Positions 1 to 6,498 of a stretch of 36,860 bases of DNA are shown one piece after another. A model generated the notes under the pieces. It saw only the letters and a program-made list of their open reading frames with translations, made no database searches and was not told the origin of the DNA. This DNA is from a virus. Location of the stretch: IMG/VR virus record IMGVR_UViG_3300031758_000227, positions 1 to 36,860 of that record; one strand, 5' to 3'. The translations under genes and the position numbers were made by a program. Position 1 is the first letter of the stretch. The number at the start of each line of letters is the position of its first letter.

Positions 1-123
1 CTGGGGTGTCGTTATCTCAAGATTGGCGGATTGATCCGCTACAAGATGCAAGATGTACTGGAGTATGAAGACGCCTGTACGCATGAACCAAAGTCAGCCA
101 AACTCAAGGAGAAGAACACATGA
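1..123 (+). CDS. C-terminal part of a small helix-turn-helix DNA-binding protein (partial)
   Basis: Frame 1 is open from the window edge to a TGA at 121-123, giving the last 40 residues of a protein whose start lies outside the window. The segment YLKIGGLIRYKMQDVLEY resembles the end of the MerR/AlpA/excisionase-type helix-turn-helix fold, where a conserved K-I-G-x-x-I/V-R-Y turn is followed by a short helix ending in an aromatic residue. Such proteins are small phage regulators or excisionase-like factors. The stop codon overlaps the ATG of the next gene (ATGA at 120-123), so the two are probably translated together. With the N-terminus missing, the family call rests on this short motif alone. 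Confidence 0.6.
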   Translation: MGCRYLKIGGLIRYKMQDVLEYEDACTHEPKSAKLKEKNT

Positions 124-354
124 GCGACCCACTCGACAAGATGGCCGACAACGCCAAAGAACTGGGTCTGGACTACGAGCCAGCACGAGACAGCGGCATT
201 GTTACCGCTGGTGGCGCTGACCCGCGCACACAGCGCACATGGGTTGGGCTGACGGATGAGGAGTACATCAACATCACCGATTCTGTGTATCACAAAGGCC
301 AAGGACTTGTCGCTTACTACAAAGCCATCGAAGCCAAACTCAAGGAGAAGAACA
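96..354 (+). repeat. 23-bp direct repeat spanning two gene ends and their ribosome-binding sites
   Basis: The same 23 bases occur at 96-118 and 332-354. The core is AACTCAAGGAGAAGAACA. Each copy encodes a C-terminal AKLKEKN and carries the AAGGAG ribosome-binding site of the next gene, whose ATG follows directly. This looks like a duplicated gene-end plus translation-start cassette. Confidence 0.9.
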
Positions 355-362
355 ATGGATGA
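120..362 (+). CDS. Small phage protein of unknown function (80 aa)
   Basis: The ATG at 120 overlaps the stop of the preceding gene and has an AAGGAG site just upstream, so the start is well supported. The product is an acidic, mostly helical 80-residue protein with no signal peptide or membrane segment. I do not recognise a family. Its last residues, AKLKEKNNG, repeat the end of the preceding protein because of a 23-bp duplication. It overlaps the next gene by 8 bp. It sits among small early regulators, so a host-takeover or regulatory role is possible, but this comes only from position. Confidence 0.75.
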   Translation: MSDPLDKMADNAKELGLDYEPARDSGIVTAGGADPRTQRTWVGLTDEEYINITDSVYHKGQGLVAYYKAIEAKLKEKNNG

Positions 363-462
363 CGAAGACAAACCAACCCCCGCTGACGGACAACTTATCT
401 GGGTGGCGCTGGCATTCATCGCCTTCATGCTGGCGCTCCTGACCATCAGGAGCTGCGTATGA
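355..462 (+). CDS. 35-residue single-pass membrane protein
   Basis: The ATG at 355 follows a perfect AAGGAG site and fixes a 35-residue product. A longer reading frame begins at 256 but lies inside the preceding gene and has no such site. About 14 polar, acidic residues are followed by a hydrophobic stretch of about 18 residues (IWVALAFIAFMLALLTI) and a short basic end (RSCV). This charge pattern predicts one transmembrane helix with the N-terminus outside and the C-terminus inside. The stop overlaps the next ATG (ATGA at 459-462). Possible roles include a small inner-membrane effector or superinfection-exclusion peptide; I cannot choose between them. Confidence 0.7.
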   Translation: MDDEDKPTPADGQLIWVALAFIAFMLALLTIRSCV

Positions 463-800
463 ACATCGTGCAGATGGTGACTATATTCAAAGCCCTGATG
501 CAAGGGCCAGCCAGCAGACTTGATCTATCTGAGCGCACTGGAGTGCCACCCAAGACTGTGGGCAAGCTGCTCACCGAACTCAAGAACCAGAAGATGATCT
601 ACGTCATCGACTACAGCAACGAATCTGATGGGCGTAACCGTGTCAAGCTGTTCACGTTCGGTGACGGCGAGGACGCACAACCCAGACAGTCGCAGCCTCA
701 AGCAGAACGCAGCCGCAGGAGCTACGTGAAGAAGGTGCGGGCTATCAAAGATGCAAAGATCAAGACAACATTCGTAGGAGGTGTGTCGCTATGGCAATAA
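459..800 (+). CDS. Winged helix-turn-helix DNA-binding protein
   Basis: The 113-residue product starts at an ATG overlapping the previous stop, with AGGAGC upstream. Residues 5-60 fit a winged helix-turn-helix: a first helix (VTIFKALMQG), then DLSERTGVPPKTVGKLLTELKN as turn and recognition helix, then the wing strands MIYVIDY and VKLFTFG. This resembles MarR/IclR-type N-terminal domains that sense when to repress or activate. The C-terminal 45 residues are basic and rich in Gln, Arg and Lys, likely adding non-specific DNA contact. A transcriptional regulator of early phage or host genes is the simplest reading. The end overlaps the next gene by 10 bp. Confidence 0.75.
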   Translation: MNIVQMVTIFKALMQGPASRLDLSERTGVPPKTVGKLLTELKNQKMIYVIDYSNESDGRNRVKLFTFGDGEDAQPRQSQPQAERSRRSYVKKVRAIKDAKIKTTFVGGVSLWQ

Positions 801-1006
801 CCGATTGCAAACTTACACACGACCATTTTGCTGTGGTCGATGTCCACAACCACTGGCGCGATGCTAAAGAGTATCCACCACCATTAAGTGCAAAGATGCT
901 GATGATCGACAAACGCTTGGGCGTTGCAGTCCTTGGCACATGGCGCGACTCTGATGGGTGGACACACTGGTGCCCGCTGCCTACGTTCGACCGGAGCAAG
1001 GAATGA
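791..1006 (+). CDS. Small DUF551-like phage protein
   Basis: A 71-residue product with a ribosome-binding site (TAGGAGGTG at 775-783) upstream of ATG 791. The C-terminal half, GVAVLGTWRDSDGWTHWCPL followed by P, matches the pattern of DUF551-type phage proteins, in which a short beta-sheet ends in a conserved THWMPLP. The function of that family is unknown; it is common in the early regions of enterobacterial phages. The upstream gene overlaps its first 10 bases and its own stop overlaps the next start. Family assignment rests on the C-terminal motif. Confidence 0.6.
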   Translation: MAITDCKLTHDHFAVVDVHNHWRDAKEYPPPLSAKMLMIDKRLGVAVLGTWRDSDGWTHWCPLPTFDRSKE

Positions 1007-1164
1007 AGTGCCCACAGTGCAGGGCGTACGCTGACGTTATCGACAGCCGCATGAAAGCAGACAACACACGCAGACGACGCTATGTCTGCGGCAACGAACA
1101 CAGATTCACAACGCTTGAGATCGTAGTCCCGAGCAAACCCAAGAAGGAGAGAGACGATGAGTAA
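1003..1164 (+). CDS. NrdR/Ogr-like zinc-ribbon protein
   Basis: The ATG at 1003 is coupled to the preceding stop (ATGA) and has GGAG six bases upstream; the reading frame is open further upstream, but that would lie inside the previous gene. The 53-residue product begins with a C-P-x-C knuckle (C3, C6) and has a second half-site at C29-x3-H33, with an Arg-rich stretch between (TRRRRY). This is the layout of the NrdR/Ogr-type zinc ribbon, a small nucleic-acid-binding fold. Phages often carry such single-domain ribbons as transcription factors. No ATP-cone domain follows, so it is not a full NrdR. Confidence 0.72.
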   Translation: MKCPQCRAYADVIDSRMKADNTRRRRYVCGNEHRFTTLEIVVPSKPKKERDDE

Positions 1165-1381
1165 CGCATTGGATGTGCAAATTGACGGCAGTCACTACAA
1201 GGACATGGCCATTCAGCCAGCAGAGTTCATACACGCCAACAACATTGGCTACATGGAGGGCAACGTCATCAAGTACGTGTCCAGATGGAAGAAAAAGAAC
1301 GGCATCAAAGACTTGGAGAAAGCCAAGCACTACGTCGAGTTACTAATTGAACTGGAGACTCGCACATGCTCAAAGAATTGA
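1157..1381 (+). CDS. SaV/DUF3310-like phage protein
   Basis: The 74-residue product contains the family signature SHYK...IQPAEFI, EGNVIKYVSRWKKKNG and DLEKAKHYVELLIE. This is the DUF3310 (SaV-like) family, widespread in phages and sometimes labelled nucleotide kinase from a suggested link to T7 gp1.7. The reaction is not established. Length matches the usual 60-80 residues of stand-alone members. The ATG at 1157 follows AAGGAGAGAG, and the gene overlaps its predecessor by 8 bp and its successor by 16 bp. It precedes a MazG-like enzyme by three genes, which fits a nucleotide-metabolism block. Confidence 0.85.
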   Translation: MSNALDVQIDGSHYKDMAIQPAEFIHANNIGYMEGNVIKYVSRWKKKNGIKDLEKAKHYVELLIELETRTCSKN

Positions 1382-1644
1382 TGCACGCTTTGGTTGGAAA
1401 TTCTTCGCAAGGTGTACTGACCACTTCTACCGTATCAGGCACTATGCTAGGGCAACAATCAAGACGATCGCTGAGCAAGAAAATCTTCAGCGGTAACATC
1501 GAGGTGCAACAAGTGTCCAACGGCTACGTTGTCAACATCGCCACACGCGAAGGCTACGAGTACGAGACGCACATCGCACACACAATCACTGAAGTCAACG
1601 AGATCATTGCAGCAGCGATGGTCGCATTCCAACTGGAGAAGTAA
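1366..1644 (+). CDS. Phage protein of unknown function, paralogue of the next gene
   Basis: A 92-residue product that I cannot assign to a named family. The C-terminal half has a beta strand NGYVVNIAT, a polar strand, and a final helix ending in LEK. The next protein has the same arrangement (NGYIVKAS, then an alpha helix ending INALEK), so the two are probably old tandem duplicates. The N-terminal 35 residues differ and are rich in Ser and Thr. It overlaps the upstream gene by 16 bp. Its stop and the next start share one base (TAATG). Confidence 0.68.
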   Translation: MLKELMHALVGNSSQGVLTTSTVSGTMLGQQSRRSLSKKIFSGNIEVQQVSNGYVVNIATREGYEYETHIAHTITEVNEIIAAAMVAFQLEK

Positions 1645-1917
1645 TGAGTATCAAACAATGGCTGCGTAACTGGCTTATGTCATCCGACGCAATAGTTGCA
1701 AAAGAGACTGTAGGCGGCAGACTGACCGAAGAAGATGGCATGCTCAGCTTCGCAATTATCAGAGCCACCAACGGCTACATCGTCAAGGCATCACAATACA
1801 AGCCGCAACAGCGCGGCCCTGACTGGCAGCACCAACTCTACATCGTCAAGGACGACGAGAAAATCCCGGACGTCATCGCCCGTATCATGGCAATAAACGC
1901 ATTGGAGAAGTAATGAG
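1634..1917 (+). repeat. Repeated stop/start junction TGGAGAAGTAATGAG
   Basis: The 15 bases TGGAGAAGTAATGAG occur at 1634-1648 and again at 1903-1917. Each copy encodes the last residues (LEK), holds the GGAG ribosome-binding site, and contains the TAATG overlap where one gene stops and the next starts. The two copies bracket the second of two related genes, as expected if a gene plus its junction was duplicated. Confidence 0.85.
1644..1913 (+). CDS. Phage protein of unknown function, paralogue of the preceding gene
   Basis: An 89-residue product starting at a TAATG overlap with GGAGAAG upstream. N-terminal MSIKQWLRNWLM is an amphipathic helix rich in Trp. The C-terminal half, with NGYIV, a charged strand and a closing helix ending INALEK, mirrors the preceding protein, and the DNA around CAACGGCTAC is also shared. 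No catalytic or metal-binding motif is visible. Similarity to its neighbour is low overall, so divergence after a tandem duplication is inferred, not shown. Confidence 0.68.
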   Translation: MSIKQWLRNWLMSSDAIVAKETVGGRLTEEDGMLSFAIIRATNGYIVKASQYKPQQRGPDWQHQLYIVKDDEKIPDVIARIMAINALEK

Positions 1918-2356
1918 CGTAGATCAAATTGAACTGTGGCACAGACGTGCCAGACCGAAGCCAACCGAAGAAGACTTCAACGTGCAGCTTGGCTGTCATT
2001 TTGAGGAGGTCGTTGAGATGCTGGACACGCTTGACTTCACCAACGCAGACGGCATCGAGTATGAAGTCCGTGCAACGCGAGTCGCCATCAACGCACTGGC
2101 GCGTATGCTCAAGAACGGTGAGTTGCTTGCACATATAACTGACCGCAAAGAATTCCTCGATGCGCTGGCCGATCAAGTCGTTACAGCCATTGGCGCTGGC
2201 CACTGCGCTGGCATGAAGACCGCTGATGGTGTGGCCGCTGTGAACCGCAGCAACTACAGCAAGTTCGACAAGAACGGCTATCCCATCTTCAACGAGAACG
2301 GCAAGATAGCTAAAGGCCCGGACTATGCACCGCCCAACCTTGAAGGGATGTACTGA
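1913..2356 (+). CDS. MazG/PRA-PH-like NTP pyrophosphohydrolase
   Basis: The 147-residue product fits the all-alpha NTP pyrophosphohydrolase superfamily (MazG and phosphoribosyl-ATP pyrophosphohydrolase-like). E31, E32 and E35 form the first metal-binding E-E-x2-E helix (FEEVVEML). A second helix (LDALADQVVTAIG) supplies Asp residues. The C-terminus, VNRSNYSKFDKNGYPIFNEN then GKIAKGPDYAPPNL, is the conserved tail of phage members, which binds substrate. Such enzymes hydrolyse nucleoside triphosphates to monophosphates, trimming unusual or excess nucleotides or lowering alarmone signals. It lies directly before the DNA polymerase, which it overlaps by one base. Confidence 0.82.
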   Translation: MSVDQIELWHRRARPKPTEEDFNVQLGCHFEEVVEMLDTLDFTNADGIEYEVRATRVAINALARMLKNGELLAHITDRKEFLDALADQVVTAIGAGHCAGMKTADGVAAVNRSNYSKFDKNGYPIFNENGKIAKGPDYAPPNLEGMY

Positions 2357-4311
2357 TGACACCCGTCTACATTGACTTTGAAAGTTTCTGGTCTACGACT
2401 CACACGCTGAGTCGTATGTCCCCCACTGAGTACGTACAGCACCCAGACACTGAGATCATCTCGGTGGCTATTCGTGAGGGCGATGAGCCTACATACGTGC
2501 TGTTCGGTGAAGATAAGATCAGAAGACACATGCAGGACATGGACTGGAGCGACAAGATCGCAATTGGTCACAACATGTCTGGTTTCGATGCGATGATCCT
2601 TGCATGGAGACTTGGCATCAACCCCAAGATGTATGGCTGCACTGCTGCCATGGCACGTTCCAAATACAGCAAGACAGGCGCATCCGTTGGCGGCAAGTTC
2701 CTCACTGGCGTGTCGCTCAAGAAGCTGGCCGCTGAGTTGAAGGTCGGTGCCAAGCTAGACCTCGAAGCCACGAACACCAAGGGCAAGCATCTGTGTGACT
2801 TCAGCCCTGATGAGCTAGCTCAGATGGAAGAGTACAACAAGGTGGACACTGACCTGTGCGCTGAGTTGTTCAAGAAGCTGGCCAAGGGATTTCCCAAGGC
2901 AGAGCTGATGCACATCGACATGACTACACGCATGCTGGTGGAGCCTAAGTTCCAACTCGACTACGCCATGGTGAACAAGGCGCTGGAAGATGTGAAGGCT
3001 GAGAAGGCCAAGTCACTCAACGATCTGTATGACTTGCTGTTTACGCAAGCTGAGTCAGTGGCCCGTAAGCTGGAGGGTGACCCCACAGACCCTGAAGAAT
3101 ATGTACGCATGACCATGGCAAGCGCCGCTAAGTTCGGTGAGTTGCTTACGTCTCGCGGTGTCGAAGTTCCCATGAAGCAGTCGCCCACCAACCCGGCCAA
3201 GATGACACCTGCACTGGCCAAGACTGACGATGCGTTCATCGCACTGCAAGACCACGAAGACCCGATCATCGCTGCTGCTGCCCGTGTGCGCCTTGAGGTT
3301 AAGTCCACCCTGCTGGAGACAAGACTGCAAGCGTTCGTCAAGGCTGCTGACGCATGCGGCGGTCGCCTACCCGTGCCTCTCAAGTACGCTGGTGCAGACA
3401 CCACTGGCCGCTGGTCTGGTGAGCAGTACAACATGCAGAACCTGCCTCGTATCAACCCCAAGAAGCCCAAGCCGTCTGACGCACTGCGTAACTCACTGCG
3501 AGCACCCAAGGGTCACAAGATCGTAGTGGCTGACTTGTCCGGCATCGAGCTGCGGGTCAACCACTTTCTGTGGAAGGTCAAGCAGTCCATGGACTTGTAT
3601 GCGTCCGATGCTGAGGCTGACCTGTACAAATCGTTTGCTGCTGCACGCTACGGCATCGACGAGAGCGAGGTGACCAAAGATCAACGACAGCTGGCCAAGA
3701 TCGCGCAGTTGGGTCTGGGCTTCGGTGCTGGTGCGCCTACGTTCCGCAAGGTGGCCAAGCTCATGGGCGGTCTGGACTTGTCGGAAGGTGAGTCCCTTGA
3801 AGTTGTGACTGCATGGCGTGACACGTACCACGACATCGTTAAAGGCTGGAAATCGTTTCAGTCTAGTCTGCCAAGCATCCAGCAGGGTATCGAGACAGCC
3901 ATCGACCCGTGGGGCCTGTGCGTTACCGAGAAGCACGCTGTGCGTCTACCGTCTGGACGCAAGATTCACTACCCCGGCCTGACCAAAGAATCCGACAACG
4001 GCAAGACCGAATGGTGGTATGGCAGTGGCCGATCACGAGCCCGCATCTACGCCGGGAAAGGCGTTGAGAACTTGGTGCAAGCCCTTGCACGCGACGTGAT
4101 TGCGGAGCATGCCCTGACGATGTTCAAGCGCACCAGATACCGTGCGTCGCTGGCTGTCCATGACGAGCTGGTCTACGTCGTTCCCGAGACTGTGGCTCAA
4201 GATGTGCTCGACGAATTGCAGGGCATCATGCGCAAAGGCGTGTCGTGGTGGCCTGAGCTAATCACATGGTCTGAGGGTGACTTGGGTGACACCTACGGCG
4301 AAGTGAAATAA
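2356..4311 (+). CDS. polA: Family A DNA polymerase with 3'-5' exonuclease domain
   Basis: The 651-residue protein replicates phage DNA. The N-terminal 3'-5' exonuclease domain shows all three motifs: D7 and E9 (IDFESF), N73 with D78 (HNMSGFD), and Y160-x3-D164 (YNKVD). The polymerase domain has motif A (VVADLSGIELR, D393), motif B (R444, K448, then LGLGFG) and motif C (VHDE, D603). There is no 5'-3' exonuclease domain, as in T7-type phage enzymes. In motif B the residue matching E. coli Pol I Phe762 is Leu452, and the one matching Tyr766 is Phe456. The start overlaps the preceding stop (TGATGA), with AAGGGATG upstream. Confidence 0.96.
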   Translation: MTPVYIDFESFWSTTHTLSRMSPTEYVQHPDTEIISVAIREGDEPTYVLFGEDKIRRHMQDMDWSDKIAIGHNMSGFDAMILAWRLGINPKMYGCTAAMARSKYSKTGASVGGKFLTGVSLKKLAAELKVGAKLDLEATNTKGKHLCDFSPDELAQMEEYNKVDTDLCAELFKKLAKGFPKAELMHIDMTTRMLVEPKFQLDYAMVNKALEDVKAEKAKSLNDLYDLLFTQAESVARKLEGDPTDPEEYVRMTMASAAKFGELLTSRGVEVPMKQSPTNPAKMTPALAKTDDAFIALQDHEDPIIAAAARVRLEVKSTLLETRLQAFVKAADACGGRLPVPLKYAGADTTGRWSGEQYNMQNLPRINPKKPKPSDALRNSLRAPKGHKIVVADLSGIELRVNHFLWKVKQSMDLYASDAEADLYKSFAAARYGIDESEVTKDQRQLAKIAQLGLGFGAGAPTFRKVAKLMGGLDLSEGESLEVVTAWRDTYHDIVKGWKSFQSSLPSIQQGIETAIDPWGLCVTEKHAVRLPSGRKIHYPGLTKESDNGKTEWWYGSGRSRARIYAGKGVENLVQALARDVIAEHALTMFKRTRYRASLAVHDELVYVVPETVAQDVLDELQGIMRKGVSWWPELITWSEGDLGDTYGEVK

Positions 4312-4314
4312 TCG

Positions 4315-4342
4315 TTGACAGCACTCACCATGCTGCTACGAT
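4315..4342 (+). promoter_or_regulatory. Sigma70-like promoter
   Basis: A consensus -35 box TTGACA (4315-4320) and a -10 box TACGAT (4337-4342) are separated by 16 bases. It lies three bases after the DNA polymerase stop, in the longest non-coding gap of the first 9 kb, and points at the nuclease-helicase genes. Transcription should begin near 4349. Confidence 0.75.
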
Positions 4343-4360
4343 AGAGCTTCAGAACACAAA

Positions 4361-4389
4361 GCCCCAACCGTCAAATGACGCATTGGGGC
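4361..4389 (+). promoter_or_regulatory. Two-part leader hairpin downstream of the promoter
   Basis: GCCCCAA (4361-4367) pairs with TTGGGGC (4383-4389), and inside it CGTC (4369-4372) pairs with GACG (4377-4380) around an AAAT loop. A single base on one side and two on the other separate the stems. No T-run follows, so it is not a standard terminator. It lies in the leader made from the promoter at 4315 and ends 19 bases before the next ATG, where it could stabilise the message or control translation. Confidence 0.6.
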
Positions 4390-4408
4390 ATCACCGCATT
4401 GGAATGAC

Positions 4409-5065
4409 ATGACAAACCCAGCATGGACGTATTCGCAGTTGGATACGTTCGAGACCTGCCCAAGGAAGTTCTACCACCTCAAGGTCAAGCGCGACATTGT
4501 CGAGCCGCCTACGGTACACACTGAGTGGGGTACAAGGGTTCACACTGCCTTTGAAGACTTCATCAAGGACGGCGTCATGCTGCCGGATGGCATGACTCAG
4601 TGGCAGAAGCTGGCGTTCAAACTCGCTGCACTGCCGGGCCAGAAGCTGTGCGAAAAGGAATACGCCCTTGACCGTAACTTCCAACCAACCGCATGGAAGG
4701 GCGCATGGACTCGTGGCATCGCTGACTTGGTTGTCATCCATGGCAAGAACGCTGTTGTCGCAGACTACAAGACTGGCAAGCGCAAGCCCACCGAGCAGCT
4801 AGACCTGTACGCCAACTACGTGTTCGCTCACCACCCTGAAGTCGAGAAGGTGACAACCGGGTTCATCTGGCTCAAGGAAAAGAAGATTGACTGGAAGCCT
4901 GTGGAGCGCAAGGAAGTGCCCATCATCTGGCAGGGGTTCGTGCCCCGTGTGGCCAAGCTGGAGTCTGCATACGAGCGTGACAAGTGGCCAGCCAAAACGT
5001 CAGGGCTGTGTAAGGCGTGGTGTCCAGTATTGAGCTGCGAATTCAACGGGAGGAAAAACACATGA
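4409..5065 (+). CDS. Cas4/RecB-like PD-(D/E)XK nuclease with Fe-S cluster cysteines
   Basis: The 218-residue product has the PD-(D/E)XK core: H45 in GTRVHTAFEDF, D106 in GIADLVV, D119 and K121 in VADYKTGK, and Q130 after it. C17 (ETCPRKFY) near the start and C201, C205 and C210 at the end (CKAWCPVLSC) match the split four-cysteine pattern that holds an Fe-S cluster in Cas4, AddB and Dna2 nucleases. Members are single-strand exonucleases acting in recombination or end processing. No CRISPR array or other cas gene is present, so a phage recombination or host-DNA degradation role is likelier. It is the first gene after the promoter at 4315. Confidence 0.88.
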   Translation: MTNPAWTYSQLDTFETCPRKFYHLKVKRDIVEPPTVHTEWGTRVHTAFEDFIKDGVMLPDGMTQWQKLAFKLAALPGQKLCEKEYALDRNFQPTAWKGAWTRGIADLVVIHGKNAVVADYKTGKRKPTEQLDLYANYVFAHHPEVEKVTTGFIWLKEKKIDWKPVERKEVPIIWQGFVPRVAKLESAYERDKWPAKTSGLCKAWCPVLSCEFNGRKNT

Positions 5066-5265
5066 CAAACAAAATTTTTGACGACAGGCCAAGTATTTTT
5101 CCAGCGCCGTATGTGGTGCAGAGAACAGAAGACGGCAACTACCAAATTATTTTTACAGTGGCTCCGCCAACTAAAGACGTTGACCGTATTGTGTACTTTC
5201 TCAAAGGTGCGTCGGCTATGTCCAAAGCATTTATTGAGTTTGATGAGGCTCAGAACAATGGCTAG
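5062..5265 (+). CDS. Small phage protein of unknown function (67 aa)
   Basis: The ATG at 5062 has a strong GGGAGG site (5048-5053) just upstream; the longer frame from 5017 would start inside the nuclease gene. The 67-residue product has a beta-rich middle (YVVQRTEDGNYQIIFTV) and a helical C-terminus (AMSKAFIEFDEAQ). I recognise no family. It is wedged between two nuclease genes and overlaps the second by 8 bp, so it may be a partner or modulator of one of them; that is inference from position only. Its base composition is more A+T-rich than the polymerase gene. Confidence 0.68.
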   Translation: MTNKIFDDRPSIFPAPYVVQRTEDGNYQIIFTVAPPTKDVDRIVYFLKGASAMSKAFIEFDEAQNNG

Positions 5266-5578
5266 TACACCAGAAGGCAAGGTCAAAGACGCTTGCAAGA
5301 AGTTTCTCAAAGAGCGTGGCGCATGGTTCTTTATGCCTGTGTCCAACGGCATGGGACAGGTCGGTATCCCCGACATCATCATTTGCTACAAAGGGCTGTT
5401 CGTGGCTATTGAAGCCAAGGCCCCCGGCAAGAAAAAGAACATTACGTCAAACCAAGAAAGAGTAATTGAAGCTATCAGAAATGCTGACGGATTTGCTTGG
5501 GTAGTGGACAATCCTGATGACATGCCAATGTTGTTCGACGTAATCGACGTTTATTCAAAATTGGAGCCTAAAAAATGA
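5258..5578 (+). CDS. VRR-NUC domain nuclease
   Basis: The start at 5258 gives a 106-residue protein, the typical size of a stand-alone VRR-NUC domain; a longer frame from 5078 would lie wholly within the preceding gene. The catalytic core is visible: E6 in the first helix, D39 in VGIPDIIIC, and E52-x-K54 in FVAIEAKAPGK, followed by Q66. This fold is a PD-(D/E)XK variant found in phage nucleases and in eukaryotic FAN1. Known stand-alone members cut branched DNA such as Holliday junctions. It overlaps its neighbours by 8 and 4 bp. Together with the Cas4-like enzyme it forms a recombination/repair block before the helicase. Confidence 0.88.
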   Translation: MASTPEGKVKDACKKFLKERGAWFFMPVSNGMGQVGIPDIIICYKGLFVAIEAKAPGKKKNITSNQERVIEAIRNADGFAWVVDNPDDMPMLFDVIDVYSKLEPKK

Positions 5579-6498
5579 CTAGAGCGTTTACAACTGATGA
5601 CAAAGGCTTTTCACCTTTGGCTGCTGTTGCCATGAGCACTGAAAAGATAGAAACGTTGCGTATACCGGCGAGTGAATTTAAAGTAGACGCCATATTCGTC
5701 ATGTCCCCCAAAACAGCACTGGAAATACAAAAGCTATCCAAAAAGAAAGCTGGGGAGTTAGTCGAGGCGCAAGAGCTGCACATGCCATACGACTCGTTGG
5801 TCGTAGAAATGCCTATTACCCCAGAGATCGCTACTTTACGAAACGCTGTTGAAGGTGAGAACAAGCTGAGTATTCGCAGAGTCGCAGCGCGAATTAGACG
5901 TACTGCTATTAGCGGTCAGCCTGCGTTTGAGTTTTGGCCATTTTGGGAGTTTGATAACGGCACTTTAGGTGGCGGCGCATTTATGGCTAATATATTCACA
6001 GACCAACAAACTGCAACCACGCAATGTGCTTTTTCCCCGAGCCCCATGGCGTATGCAATCAGCAGCCACATTCTTAGTCAGGCAAATACCGCGACGTCGA
6101 ATACCAATCAGTTTGTGCAAGGTTTGCTACGCATGACTCCTAAACTTAAGCAAGAGGTTCTTGAAGAAGTTAGCCCGTTGATGTTTATTTGGGAGTCAGT
6201 CATTAACTGCAAGTCAGGTATTGCCAGAACAAAAGTTGGCCCAAGGCAAGGTGTAGGTACCATGCTTGGTCGGCGTAAGAAGATACTGGCTAGCACTGAG
6301 TACACTGTAGTCTCCCTGTCCGCAGTAGAAACTGTCTGCAAAGGAACTACTAGTCAACGCGCTGACGTAGAAGCTCACCTTGTGCGCGGACATTTCAAGC
6401 GGCGAAGCAGCGGAGTGTACTGGTGGAGCCCGTTCATTCGTGGGACCGGCGAACTCAAACAACGTAAGGCTTACATCGTAGAAGGAGTACTAGCATGA
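5575..6498 (+). CDS. Phage protein of unknown function (307 aa)
   Basis: A 307-residue protein whose start overlaps the VRR-NUC stop (ATGA). The clearest segment is near the C-terminus: HLVRGHFKRRSSGVYWWSPF followed by IRG. I recall very similar motifs in phage proteins without a known function. The N-terminal part is mixed alpha/beta; a Gly-rich FDNGTLGGGAFMANIF lies near residue 125. No recognised enzyme motif, signal peptide or membrane helix is present. The DNA is noticeably more A+T-rich than the polymerase or helicase genes, and codon choice is less biased toward G/C endings. It lies between nuclease and HNH-like genes. Confidence 0.72.
   Translation: MTRAFTTDDKGFSPLAAVAMSTEKIETLRIPASEFKVDAIFVMSPKTALEIQKLSKKKAGELVEAQELHMPYDSLVVEMPITPEIATLRNAVEGENKLSIRRVAARIRRTAISGQPAFEFWPFWEFDNGTLGGGAFMANIFTDQQTATTQCAFSPSPMAYAISSHILSQANTATSNTNQFVQGLLRMTPKLKQEVLEEVSPLMFIWESVINCKSGIARTKVGPRQGVGTMLGRRKKILASTEYTVVSLSAVETVCKGTTSQRADVEAHLVRGHFKRRSSGVYWWSPFIRGTGELKQRKAYIVEGVLA

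Noticed and set aside
1838-2362. 174-residue - strand frame opposite the MazG-like gene
   Set aside because: The + strand gene has clear family motifs and coupled neighbours; the antisense frame has none.
4361-4389. Hairpin after the polymerase as an intrinsic terminator
   Set aside because: No T-run follows the stem on the + strand and a promoter lies upstream of it, so a leader element fits better.
4409-5065. Cas4 as part of a phage CRISPR system
   Set aside because: Cas4-like domain is present, but no cas1, cas2 or repeats are seen in the window; stand-alone phage relatives are common.
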